Positions 7,403-17,942 of a DNA stretch of 64,000 nt are shown here, in pieces; positions within the stretch are counted from its first letter, which is position 1; every line of letters begins with the position of its first letter. This stretch comes from Amphirosellinia nigrospora. Its lineage: Eukaryota > Ascomycota > Sordariomycetes > Xylariales > Xylariaceae. Where the stretch lies: positions 57,501 through 121,500 of the forward strand of contig SCHM01000008.1 in the NCBI GenBank assembly GCA_004123355.1. The letters run 5' to 3'. The position numbers were made by a program, and so were the translations under genes. Under the pieces are notes generated by a model. The model was not told the origin of the DNA. It did no database searches and saw nothing but the letters and a program-made list of their open reading frames with translations.

Positions 7403-9790
7403 GTCCCTACGCCCACTAAACCGCTATAGCCCTAGCGGTCCACGCCCACTAAGTCCACTATAGCTACAGCGCCTAACACCGCTAACGCCGTTCCAGGGTA
7501 GGTCTTCCAGGGTAAGTCCGCCCGCGCCCACTATAGCCACTGTAACTACAGCGGTCGACACCCACTAAGACCGCTATAACTCTAGTGGTCGACACCCACT
7601 AAGTCCGCTATAACTTTAGTGGTCGTTACCCACTAAGACCACTATAGCCACGGCGCCCGCCCGTCTTCCCCGACGCAAAGGTTGGCAGGGCCTACCCTGA
7701 AGCACCTACCCTGTAGCACCTACCCTGGAGCGCCACTCCAGCCACTATAATTATAGCGCTCGTTACCCACTAAGCCCTCTGTAACTTTAGTGGTCGTCAC
7801 CCACTAAGTCCGCTATAACTACAGCGCCTGCCTGTTTTCCCGACAAGGTCGGCAAAGCCTACCCTGTAGCACCTACCCTGTAGCACCTACCCTGTAGCAC
7901 TTACCCTGTAGCACCACTACCACCACTACAGCCACTATAATTACAGCGCTCGTCACCCACTAACACCGCTATAACTTTAGTGGTCAACACCCACTAACTT
8001 ACCTGACCCGGCCGCGCCTACCCTGTAGCACCTACCCTGTAGCACTTACCCTGTAGCACCACTACCACCACTACAGCCACTATAATTACAGCGCTCGTCA
8101 CCCACTAAGCCCCCTATAACTTTAGTGGTTAACGTCCACTAACTCACCTAACCCGGCCCGCCTACCCTATAGCACCTACCCTGGAGCACTTACCCTAGAG
8201 ACCCACGTCTTACCAACTACAGGGTAGCCCCTCCCACACTCGTCCCCGACCGCCCTCCCCGCGACCCCTATAGCCCTCCCGAAAAACCGCCGCCCCCTTA
8301 TTCTGGTACAGCCACCCGCCCGAAAAACAGCACCCTGGCCTGGCTTACCCTGTAGTCGTGTGCGGGGCCCTTCGAGCCCGCCGTGGGCGCTGTCCCGAGC
8401 CCCAGGCGGCCCCTGGACGCGCTGGGGGTCGCCCGGGGGGTGGGTGCCGCCCCCCTCAGCTACCCACCGGGCCAGGTTGGCCCCGAAACACGGCTCAGAG
8501 GCTTCCGAAAAATTAAATTTTCGAGTCGGCCGTTATGTTCTTTTTATGCGCCGGCCCTGTAGCTCGCAGCGTACCCTCCGTTTTCCCGCCGGTCCCGCCC
8601 TCCCACGGCCTTCCCTCGTCGAGATATCCGGCCCCCAAGCTCGAGGTCGACCTACCCTGGAAGAGACTACCCTGGAGGGGCCTACCCGGGACTTCCGAAA
8701 CTCACTAAGACCGCTATAACTTTAGTGGTCGTCACCCACTAAGTCCACTGTAGTTATAGTGCCCGACACCACTAACTCTTTTACAGGGTAGGTCTTACAG
8801 GGTAGGTCCTCTAGGGTAGGTCCGCCCGCGCCCACTAACTCCACTGTAATTACAGCGGCCTATACTCACTAAGTCCACTATAGTTATAGTGGTCGTCACC
8901 CACCAAGCCCACTATAGCTTCAGTGGTCGTCACCCACTAAGCCCACTATAGCTTTACTGGTCAGCGTACACTAACCCAGCCGACTTGGCCGCGCCTACCC
9001 TGTAGCACCTACCCTGGAACACTTACCCTGGAGCACGTCTCGGGTACCGTTTACAGGGTAGCCCCTCCCATACCACTAAGTCCACTATAGTTACAGTGGT
9101 GATTACCCACTAAGCCCACTATAATTATAGCGGTCGACAACCACTAACCCCACTATAACTTTACTGGTCACTGTACATTAATCCAGCTGACTTGGTCGCG
9201 CCTACCCTGTAGTACTTACCCTGGAGCTTTTGATTTCCAAAGTCGACACCACCTCCCGGGTAGCCCCTCCCGGAGCACCTACCCTGGAGCACGTCCCAGG
9301 CACTGTCTATAGGGTAGCCCCTCCCACACCACTATACACACTAAGTCCACTATAGGTATAGTGCTTGTCACCCACTAAGTCCACTATAAATATAGCGGTC
9401 GACACCCACTAAGTCCACTATAAATATAGCGGTCGACACCCACTAAGTCCACTATAAATATAGCGCTTATCACCCACTAAACCCACTATAACTTTACTGG
9501 TCAACGTCCACTAACTTACCTGACTCGGCCGCACCTACCCTGTAGCACCTACCCTGGAGCTTTAGATTTCCAAAGTCGACACCACTTCCCGGGTAGCCCC
9601 TCCCGGAGCACCTACCCTGGAGCTTTGGTTTTTCAAGTTAATACTACCTTCCCGGGTAGCCCCTCCCGCACCACTATAGCTACAGCGCTCAACAACCACT
9701 AAGCCCCCTATAGCTTCAGTGATCGTTACCCACTAAGTCCACTATAGTTATAGCGGCCGACACCCACCAAGTCCTTTATAACCTTAGTCA
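7403..9790. repeat. Spacer hairpin minisatellite and CCTACCC array
   Basis: Repeated unit of about 35 bp: CACCCACTAAGTCC followed by an imperfect palindrome such as CCACTATAGTTATAGTGG (8875-8892, two perfect 8-nt arms). Between groups of these lie runs of CTACCCTGTAGCAC (7691-7730, 7858-7915, 8016-8060, 8159-8200, 8994-9035, 9535-9630). The motif direction is mostly opposite to that in 5468-7160, except for a stretch at 8774-8822 that returns to the first direction. Confidence 0.8.
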
Positions 9791-11228
9791 ATCCTCCCAC
9801 CAATCTAAATAAAATATTGACGGAATGGCAATCAAATGATAGACACTGCATTCAAGAACCTAGCGTGACAGATCTTTCCAAGTTGCCCCCTATCTCCTTG
9901 CCTTCTATTGAAATACTGCTTTACCGAATTGAATGGTAGCCATGAACTTTGCTTTCATCGCCTTCCGGGATCTCGGCACAAAATGAAGATAGACAGTCAC
10001 TATACTAGTCAGTTAGGCTAGCCAAACAGTTTCAAAATCTTGAACAACTACATGAATATAAGGAGAGAGACGACAATGGTGTTAGATTACGCACCAACTG
10101 GTGATCTAGCTATACATCACTAGATAGATCACCAGGTTGCTTACTTAATATATATGGCAGTGCGCCGGGGCTTAACTAGTGGCTAGTGCTCCCTTTAGGT
10201 ACCTTGTACTAGAAATGCCTCAATTGAGCTTGGCAGCGATACACAGATAGATCAATACACACACATCACTGAATCTTACAGATGGGCCACGTGCGCCCAA
10301 CTCCCCACTTCCTGAGCCAGATGACGCGCCTAGAAGAGGATCCCAATCCATTCGATGGTACGGCATCCCTTGTCACACGGACCACCTCAGGACCTAGTCA
10401 CAGGAGCCACACAGACTCCTGGAAACTCCTGGAAGGTCATGGAAGCGCGGCACCGCTCCGAGGCATTATCGTGGGCTGAGACATAATATATTGGTGTCAT
10501 CGTATTGGTTAGAATAGCCTTAACCCCTATTGAGGACTCAGGCTTGTACTGCACCGGACTACTCGGATGCAGCCGTCAAGCTAACGTTGGGGTTGGTACG
10601 CGTGAACGGTGCCCTCATTGACGTGCGGAATGGAAAAACTAATGATGCGAGTAGACTAATTCTGTACTAGTAGGTAACTTAGGTACCCCGGTGCGTATTA
10701 GCGCGTACGTGTTATAAACCTATCGCTTGTAGCAACAAGTGTTCAGAAGCCCCTCATTCCTTTTTAGCACTGCCCTATGGCTGCTGGTGTAGGGGGCGGA
10801 GTCCTCATAGGCCCAGATTAAGAATTGCACCCTTGTCCTTCGGGACTACTTATACACACTATCGCTACAACTGCTTGGTACACTGGCGATATTGCCGGTT
10901 AGTATTTAGTAAGGTGGGGACTACATGGTATGATGCCTATTTATATCTTATTTCTCTGGACTGGGGTATGTTGGGGGCCGAAACAGCAGAGTACTAGGAT
11001 GATTTGCCCACCTCATTACCGAGTACTATAATTAGATCATAGCAATGCCTTATCTGGACATCATTGCACTAAACACTTCTGCTGCCGATCCCAGCATAGA
11101 GCGCGCGAAACCTAGCCTCTGGGTTAAATATGTAGGACTTTTGCAGATGAACTTATTATTGAAGGGGAGTATAGTATATGTAAGCCCATTCCTTGAATCC
11201 GTATCATTTTTATCTGGCGGATGAGTCC
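9791..11228. other. Gene-free single-copy DNA next to the rDNA array
   Basis: I see no credible gene in this stretch. It contains an imperfect inverted repeat at 10095-10109 and 10120-10139 (CAACTGGTGATCTAG against CTAGATAGATCACCAGGTTG), able to form a hairpin or to be the remnant of a small inverted-repeat element. The 65-codon plus frame at 10282-10479 has no recognisable family features. Confidence 0.6.
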
Positions 11229-11304
11229 CGCCTCTTTTTTTCATCCTTTTTTTCCTTCCTTTTTTTTCTTGCTTCATCTTTTTTTTTTCATCTTCTTTGT
11301 GTGC
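11229..11304 (+). promoter_or_regulatory. Pyrimidine tract upstream of the membrane-protein gene
   Basis: About 75 nt that are almost only C and T, with T-runs of 7 to 10, ending 60 bp before the likely start codon at 11363. CT-rich tracts just upstream of the transcription or translation start are common in filamentous fungi. Placement as a promoter element is inference. Confidence 0.45.
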
Positions 11305-11362
11305 ATCGTTCGTGTGTCTTGGCGTTTATGTGAACTCACTTTCCATTCTTTCGCACTCCGTC

Positions 11363-13928
11363 ATGGAGAAACCTTTGTTTACAGTCCACACCAAACGAAC
11401 CGACACATGGACCAGTGACACCACGTACCACTCCCTATACCACTATGACGATGATAAGAGGGCCCTTATAAACCCGCCCGGCGCCGAAAATGCGCATTCA
11501 TCGAGTGAACAGCCTAAGGTCGCGCTGAGAAAGCGGCTCAGCTGGCTACACCCGCTCGTTCATCTCTTGCCTGTGATTGCAACAGCCGGCATCGTGCAGC
11601 TCAGTTTCCGCGGCATATATTGGGCCGACGACTCTCGGTATTATAAAGATTGGCAAACCATCTTGCAGTTCCCCGCGAAAGTGCATGAGATACTCATTGT
11701 GGGCTCGTTTTCTGCTATAGTTCTACAGTGAGTTTTACCCCTCGACTCTTTCATTCACCTGCAAAATAAGAGTCTCCCGATGGTCTTGCCCAAAACACGT
11801 AGACAGGCAACGAGACGAAGATTCATGTACAAGTTAGATGCCGTCTCTGGGGTGTCATGGAAATCCTGGCATGATAACGAGAGTGTCTATTGCCCACCTC
11901 GAACGTGTGGGCTGTGACAGATGTGGCTTTCATTGAATGCACGTAACCTGACCCTTTCTGCAACAGCATCTTCCGTCGTATGCTACTTAGCTCCAACGGC
12001 ATACCCTTGGGTCTTATGGTGGGAGCCTTTCAGATGGGGTCGGCCGAATACTTGCTCAGCAAGAGCTACTGGAAGCCACTCGGGTCCAGCTTCCGGAACT
12101 TGCGGGAGAACCAATTCAAAACGTTCTTCGTTGCCTTGGCACTGGGCTCGTCCTCATATATAGCTTTTTGGTTGGCCCTGCTTCGGCCGCAGCCCTCCTC
12201 CCCAACCTAGGCTGGTGGCGGATGCGGAACCCCTTCGACGGTCTCCCGCTGAAAAATTACATCGACCGGGAGCCTTCTACGCTTTACCCTCCAGCATTAA
12301 AGCGAACAAGCATTGACCAGGATTGCTTGACAGACGAATACTGGAACTCGTTATCCTGCCCTGCGGGAGGGTTCAGTGCCCTCAGCGACTGGGCCTGGAC
12401 ACGAGAACAAGAGGGGTCTTGGTACAACGTAACGGATAGTCAGCACTACAATCCCACCATGTTGAGTTCGTTTTCTGGGCAGGCACAGAGGGACATTGTT
12501 ACTGGATTAGTGTCCTCGAGAGGCTCCTCGACCGACGTGGCCATGAGTGCGACACTGCATTCCAGTATATTAGCGTTGACTGACGCTTTTTGGCATTACG
12601 TTAACACCAATACCGTGGGCAAGGTGAACAAAGTTCAGCAACCCAAGTTCATCATCCGTCAAGGTGGCAACGTATCGATTCCTCTCGTACAGGTCCAGTG
12701 CCAATCTTATAATCTAGGAGTAGCGATCAAGAATAATCAGGATCTGACGTTCGAGACCGATGCGATGATCAATGATTTTTCGAAGTCCGGCTCAAATGAC
12801 CAGTCGGATGTCGAATGGACGGTTCCGGACCAGACGTGGAATTATGGCCGCGAGCAGTGGAGCACGACCAATGTCACGTGGGTTGATACTTCAGAGGTCA
12901 AAGCGACTCAAGGCGAAACGTTGCCTTCGTCGCTCGCCGCCGTCGTGACCGTCCCGGCGGTCTGGTCGCGTGTGGGCTCTAACGGAACAACCGGGTACGA
13001 CCAGGGCAGTGTCGTAACCCCTTGTGTGATCGACGCACGATGGGCCATAACGGACCTGTCGTTCGATATCACGGAGCCCGGGGTCAGAACGGGGCTCACG
13101 GACTGGCTGAATAAAGCAAATCTCACATCGGGCGACGTCGACGTGAGAGCTGCGTTATCCAAGTGGGACATCAGCGAGTCTATTTCCATATCGGTCGATT
13201 GGGCGTCGGCTATCAACGACTTGAACGGCGGTGTTATGGAACAAATTCTGGAGCAGTTCGTAACACCCTTCTCAGACGACGAGCCCGAGCTCCTGAGCTT
13301 TGTCCCCACCTCAAGTAGCGACGATGAGACCTGGACGACGGTATACGCGAATGGTATCGCCATTGTCCTCAGCACGGTGGTCGCAGACTGGATTTCGCGC
13401 ACCGTGCTTGCAGGCGCCGATTTCACGACCGTGTTGTCGCCAGAGAAGGACGGGCATGTGGACACCATCGACTTGCTGAATCAGAAAACCACGACCGGAT
13501 TTGCCAACACACCGGTCTCTTCATTCGAGGGGCAAACCGAAATCGTCTACACCGTCGAGAGATACGGCTGGGGCTACGGCTTGAGCTCCAAGACGATCTG
13601 GTTCTCCATCGTCACCCTCTTGATCCATGTCGTGCTCGTCATCGCATATTTCATCTACTCGTTTGTATTCTGGTGCCGCGCCGACGGCTGGATTAGTACA
13701 TCCTGGGGAACCATCGGCGAGGTACTGGCGTTGGCCGTCTCTTCACCTCCGGCTGATGAATTGAAGAGCACGGGTGGCGGGATCGATCAATCCAGAACCT
13801 GGATGACAGCACTGCGTCTTCGCGAGTCGGGTTCCGACCCCGATAAACTTGAGCTTGTCGTCGGTACCAGAGGCGGTACCATCGTACCTGGTGAGAACAA
13901 GCTGAAACTAGACAAAAAGTATTATTGA
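11363..13928 (+). CDS. Uncharacterised multi-pass membrane protein (fungal family)
   Basis: The coding region is exon 1 at 11363-11727, an intron at 11728-11966 (GTGAGT..CAACAG), then exon 2 to the stop at 13928, about 770 residues. The start MEKPLFTVHTKRTD is chosen because it follows the pyrimidine tract and is in frame. Membrane segments are seen near the N-terminus (WLHPLVHLLPVIATAGIVQL; ILIVGSFSAIVLHIFRR; FFVALALG..LVLIYSFLVGP) and one near the C-terminus (IVTLLIHVVLVIAYFIYSFVFW). The ~450-residue middle, which includes the family-like GPASAAALLPNLGWW, is probably extracytosolic. One base seems to be missing at about 12144-12150, because the frame changes exactly between VALALG and LVLIYSF. 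I recognise the architecture as common in Sordariomycetes, but no function is known to me. Confidence 0.75.
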
Positions 13929-14439
13929 GGTATTGAGGTATTGGGGTAATAATATCGTAGAGGTTGCGGATTGGGTATTCGAGGCCGGTTCGTATTTACC
14001 ATTGTATTTAGCTAACAACTTATGCATCAGGCAATTCATCATGGAGCTAGGTTGATAGACGTGGTCCGTGAACAATCAGTACCCAGGGACTACCTTACCT
14101 ACCCAGGTAGGTAGGTAATATTTCCATACATGTATCGTATCATAATAGGCTGTTCAAGGTTTTGTGCTCCGTGGATAGGTAACGCCTGCAGTAGGTAACA
14201 AGTCAAAAAGGTGGGGGGTGGCACATGTCGGAACCTTGGAACATCCATTTACCCGTGACGTTGAGATGTCTCCGATAGGTGCACATTTCGGTCAAGATAT
14301 CTTGTTTTTACGATTCCATCCTTGTCCATCACACCAACACCCACTGCTGGGCACCTTCGCATCATTGCCAAGTTGTCAATGCATACGAGGTATCTGTTAA
14401 ACATCATTCGATTTCTCTCCTTTTGATGCTCTCCATCTG

Positions 14440-14463
14440 ATGGAAGATGGTTACTGGAGATAA
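14440..14463 (+). promoter_or_regulatory. Seven-codon upstream ORF overlapping the next start codon
   Basis: ATG at 14440 opens MEDGYWR and stops at 14463. The main start at 14447 lies inside it in another frame, so ribosomes that begin at the first ATG pass the second one. Such an overlap usually lowers translation of the main gene. Whether the first ATG is in the mRNA is not known. Confidence 0.4.
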
Positions 14464-15733
14464 CCCATTTATACGCTTCAAGAATCACATCAACAGCAAC
14501 GTGCGCCGTGGTTTGGACCTCCTTTTCGGGTCGCCACCGTCGACTTCAGTTTCAACGTCAACGCCAGACCCCGTGTTATTGCATGACGGGTTAGTCAGCG
14601 CACCAACCCACAGCACATCGCCCTCTCTTCAGCAACAGCGACAACTACAACCATCATCATCGCCATCGCCATCGCTGAAGATGACGGACAAGACATCCGC
14701 TCCGGCGACCACCCTCCAGCAACCTGAACAAGACACTGTCACTACTATGGATGAGGTGCACACCTGGTCCATCAAATCCCCCTACTCGCCCCTGAATCTC
14801 CAACACCTGCCCCAGCCCACACCTCGCGGTGCCCCGCGCAACTGCGAAGTCCGCTTTACATTCAGAGACGCCTTTGAAGACCTCCTCATCGCCGGCTCCG
14901 GATACCCAATGCCCAGCTTGGCCGATCTAGCGTTGAAGAAACGACGCGAGGCCTTCATGTTTGTGGAATATGGTGGAATCCATGTCACATCGTGGGTTGG
15001 CGGGTTGGCACCGCTCGGACTCTGGAATGCGTATTTTCAAATGGAACCAGTAGCCACGGGGAGAGTGGGGAGAGGGGAGAAAGACGTGGAGAGACAGCTA
15101 TATTTCCGCGACAGCGGGCTGTCTTGGGGAATGAGGAGGGATGGCGATTTGAGGGGTTGGGAAGATCGGGCCCGGCGGATGGGGGACACGAAAGGGGTTT
15201 GGAATGCGGCTTGGAGGGTTAGGATAGATCGTGATCGGCGGGAAGGGAATCGGGAGGCGGACGTCGAGGACGAGCTTTATGGAGCCGCTGTCTCCGGGCC
15301 TCCTACTAACGGGACATCGGAGCGGGATTCAGATAATAGCCGCAGAGTCGTGGGGTGGCTTGAAAGGGGCGCGTTAAGCAAACCGTCAGCTGCAGAGGTC
15401 ACTACTACAGTCCACGCTGACGGGAGCAAGTATGTCAAGACGACGGAGCGGTTCGAACGTGATGGGAAGACCAGTGTCACTACTACGGCGCAGCACTTTG
15501 ATGCTGCTGGGAATCTCACTTCTGAAAGCCGCGACAGCTCGAATACGCGGTCTTGGTCTGGTACCATACCCGGTGCTGAGGCGTCGGTTTCTTGGTCCTG
15601 GAATAGTGGTACTGGAGCTCACAACAGAAAGAATTCAGATGATGACGAGCGTGACTGTAGGGACGATGACGATCGTAGTGCTGGCCGGGAAGATCGCAAA
15701 GAGGAGAAAAAGGGGTGGTTCTGGAATCGGTGA
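14447..15733 (+). CDS. Uncharacterised fungal protein, 428 aa
   Basis: Single uninterrupted exon. The N-terminus MVTGDNPFIRFKNHINSN is followed by a Ser/Thr/Pro/Gln-rich linker (about 30-85), then a more ordered part with VRFTFRDAFEDLLIAGSGYP and GGIHVTSWVGGLAPLGLWNAY (about residues 140-200). The C-terminal third is polar and charged, with a repeated T-T-T/SxxxxFxxDGK pattern and an acidic-basic tail ending KKGWFWNR. There is no signal peptide or clear membrane helix. It resembles hypothetical proteins with an NPFxRFK start in related fungi; no function is known to me. This is one of the few genes here without a frameshift. Confidence 0.75.
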   Translation: MVTGDNPFIRFKNHINSNVRRGLDLLFGSPPSTSVSTSTPDPVLLHDGLVSAPTHSTSPSLQQQRQLQPSSSPSPSLKMTDKTSAPATTLQQPEQDTVTTMDEVHTWSIKSPYSPLNLQHLPQPTPRGAPRNCEVRFTFRDAFEDLLIAGSGYPMPSLADLALKKRREAFMFVEYGGIHVTSWVGGLAPLGLWNAYFQMEPVATGRVGRGEKDVERQLYFRDSGLSWGMRRDGDLRGWEDRARRMGDTKGVWNAAWRVRIDRDRREGNREADVEDELYGAAVSGPPTNGTSERDSDNSRRVVGWLERGALSKPSAAEVTTTVHADGSKYVKTTERFERDGKTSVTTTAQHFDAAGNLTSESRDSSNTRSWSGTIPGAEASVSWSWNSGTGAHNRKNSDDDERDCRDDDDRSAGREDRKEEKKGWFWNR

Positions 15734-16111
15734 CTGAGGCTTGGATATGATTTTCTAGTACGGTTGAAACTTGTTGTGGGGATTGCTATCAGCTTCCCGG
15801 CTTTCTTTCCTTTCCTTGCCTCTGACACAGAATATAATTAATTAGGTCAAAACGGTCAAGTTCGCTTCATGCCCAGGGCTCAGATGATATCAAACGCCAT
15901 ATAGAAAACCCACCCTGAACGACCTCCTAAGCCATAATATGCCGAAGGGTGCTATCTCAACTTGCAATAAAAGACCTCTTAAACCTTGTCATTAGCCCGA
16001 AGGGTGACCGTGGTGGGACACCATCTATCAAAGATATCATACAATTCATCGAAGCCGTATCATGTCTTCTTTCGCTGAAACAGGTGGTACAATGTGCTAT
16101 CCTATCTGGGC
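15734..16111. other. Intergenic region between convergent genes
   Basis: The neighbouring genes point towards each other, so this stretch should hold both 3' untranslated regions. I see AT-rich sequence (ATATAATTAATTAGG near 15831) but no other feature. Confidence 0.6.
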
Positions 16112-17942
16112 TTACAGCATAGCAAACTGATCTAGCGCCGAAAACATGACATCTCGTTTAGATGTCACGTTTGTATACGTGACGTTGATGTTTCCGATAT
16201 CACACCATCCGTTGACGGGCTATTATGCCTAGTTAGCGACTGCTACGAACACGGATACAAAAAGAGGACCGAACTTACAATACAGCTGAGATATTTGCAC
16301 CAGCTGCAATGATTCTGATTTGAGTAAAAGTTGTTTAGTAGCACAATGAAGATGACAATGACGAGAGTTAAAAATCCAGCACGGAGAAGCCACCACCCCC
16401 ACCAGAGCGGCTTCCGCCCCGTGAAGAACCCAACGGGATTTCGGTAAAACGCTGGAAATGCTACGCTCGTGATACCAGTTCCACCGACACTCGAATAAGA
16501 TGCGCCGCCGAAATGATCTTCCCCTATTCTCCGTCTGAGAAAATTGGGCGAGTGTAGGACGCTGATGCCTAGGCAAAGGCCGACGATGAAGCCCCCAATA
16601 TGTGAGAAGTTATCCAGACCTGGTAGAAGGCCGAGTACAAAGGAAATGACGATTTCGATGATGATGAAGAACAGCTCCCTGCCTGGGTTACGCCTCTCGT
16701 TCCAAGAGTATAGGAGGTCGAGAAGGGTGATGGCGATGATCCCAAATAAAGCGCCCGAAGCCCCCGTCGAAGAGATTCCAGATGCCGCGAAATTACCGCC
16801 AAGGACGAAGCCGAAGATGCCGGCACTTAGGTATACAAGAAAGAAGCGAATAGACCCTATGGCGATCTCGATATCGCGGCCCATGGTCAGCTGAAGAAGT
16901 AAATTGAACCCTATATGGACGAAACCAGCATGTAGGAATATAGGCGTGATGAAGCGAAACCACTGATTTGGCTCGGGCTTTTGATTTAGACCATCCGCTC
17001 CCAACCACTCGGGATTGGGGACACCGTCAAACCCGCACAATTCGGAGAGAGAGCACAGGTTGGAAGGGTTCATGGGGTCGTTTGTCGTCGAATTCGGACA
17101 CGGAAAAGGGAAACCAGGCTCGCGACTGAACCCGGGTGGGGGTGGTGGGGCACGTAGTTTTGTACGCCGTTGACGTTCTTCATGCATGGCACATACCTCG
17201 ACCCCATGTTGATGAGGACCTGTTGCGAAGGGCCAATCATGGGGTTGAAGGATGGCGTAGTCTGGATGGGAGAGCCGGTCAACTGGGCTACAAGAGATGT
17301 ATACTATCAGCAAAAAGGGGTAAAGCAAAGCGGAGGAAGATGCGCAAGGCGTGGTTCGACACTGGGAGAGAACTCACCGGCCTTGACTAGCTCGGCAATA
17401 AAGACGGCAATCTGGATGATGGAGAAGAGATAGACGACGATAGGAATCCTTTTCTTATCGGATCCCAACATGCCGAGCTGGCCGAAGCCTAGACCCCTGC
17501 TTTTGGTAGTGCCACGTCGTCGTGATGTTGGATCGGCGTCGTAGACATGGTCGGTAGACTCGTCGAGATAACCGGGTGTCTTGCTGTGTTGCTGTAGCGG
17601 GATCTCGTCTGTGCCGACAGGCGAACCGCCAGGCGAGCTAGCACCGTGATACCGTGTGTCGTGGGCGAAGCTCTGTTGACTCGTGTCCATGCTGCTCGAG
17701 GCCGGGTGGGTCTGCGACGGATAGACGTGATCATCGAAGACGGTCTCGAAGGGCGAAGCAGGCGTCGTGCCGACGTAGCCCGTCTGTGTGTGGCCGTCTT
17801 GTGACTGTCTTGGTTGTTGCTGTTGATGATACGGTTGATGCGAGGTGTATGAGGGTGGTGGATTGGTTGATGGCGCGATCGAGGGTTCGTATTGATTTCG
17901 GTTGTAGTGCGAAGAGCCGCTGTAGTAATCGTTGGCAGCCAT
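16112..17942 (-). CDS. Rhomboid-family intramembrane serine protease
   Basis: Exons on the minus strand are 17942-17378, 17287-16279 and 16219-16112, with GTGAGT/TGTAG and GTAAGT/AATAG introns, giving about 560 residues. The N-terminal ~190 residues are a Pro/Ser/Gln-rich cytosolic tail. The rhomboid core has a first helix KRIPIVVYLFSIIQIAVFIAE, then HAGFVHIGFNLLLQL, the catalytic serine in STGASGALFG and the catalytic histidine in FSHIGGFIVGL. The third exon gives PVNGWCDIGNINV, which matches the Cys-rich end of this family and fixes the last intron. Exon sum is one base short of a multiple of three. The frame changes inside runs of G at about 17135-17150, between VPCMKNVNGVQ and PGFSREPGFPFPC. 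It probably acts in the secretory pathway; the substrate is unknown. Confidence 0.9.

Larger units (their letters stand above)
5100..9790. repeat. rDNA intergenic spacer, nested tandem repeats
   Basis: About 4.7 kb of repeat-built spacer. Components seen by eye are: CCACC/CACTAAACC simple repeats (5116-5235), a ~220-bp block in three copies, a 96-bp tandem unit, an ~80-bp block in two copies, arrays of a ~14-nt CTACCCTGTAGCAC unit and its reverse complement, and more than twenty copies of a ~35-nt unit ACCCACTAAGTCC + hairpin (CACTATAGTTATAGTG type). Repetition ends near 9790. Long open frames here are an artefact of 96 being a multiple of three. Confidence 0.85.

Noticed and set aside
10282-10479. 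65-codon plus frame near the rDNA edge
   Set aside because: No family features, low-complexity composition, and no splice sites that extend it.
11050-11277. 75-codon minus frame with a Lys-rich end
   Set aside because: The Lys/Arg run is only the reverse complement of the pyrimidine tract upstream of the membrane-protein gene.
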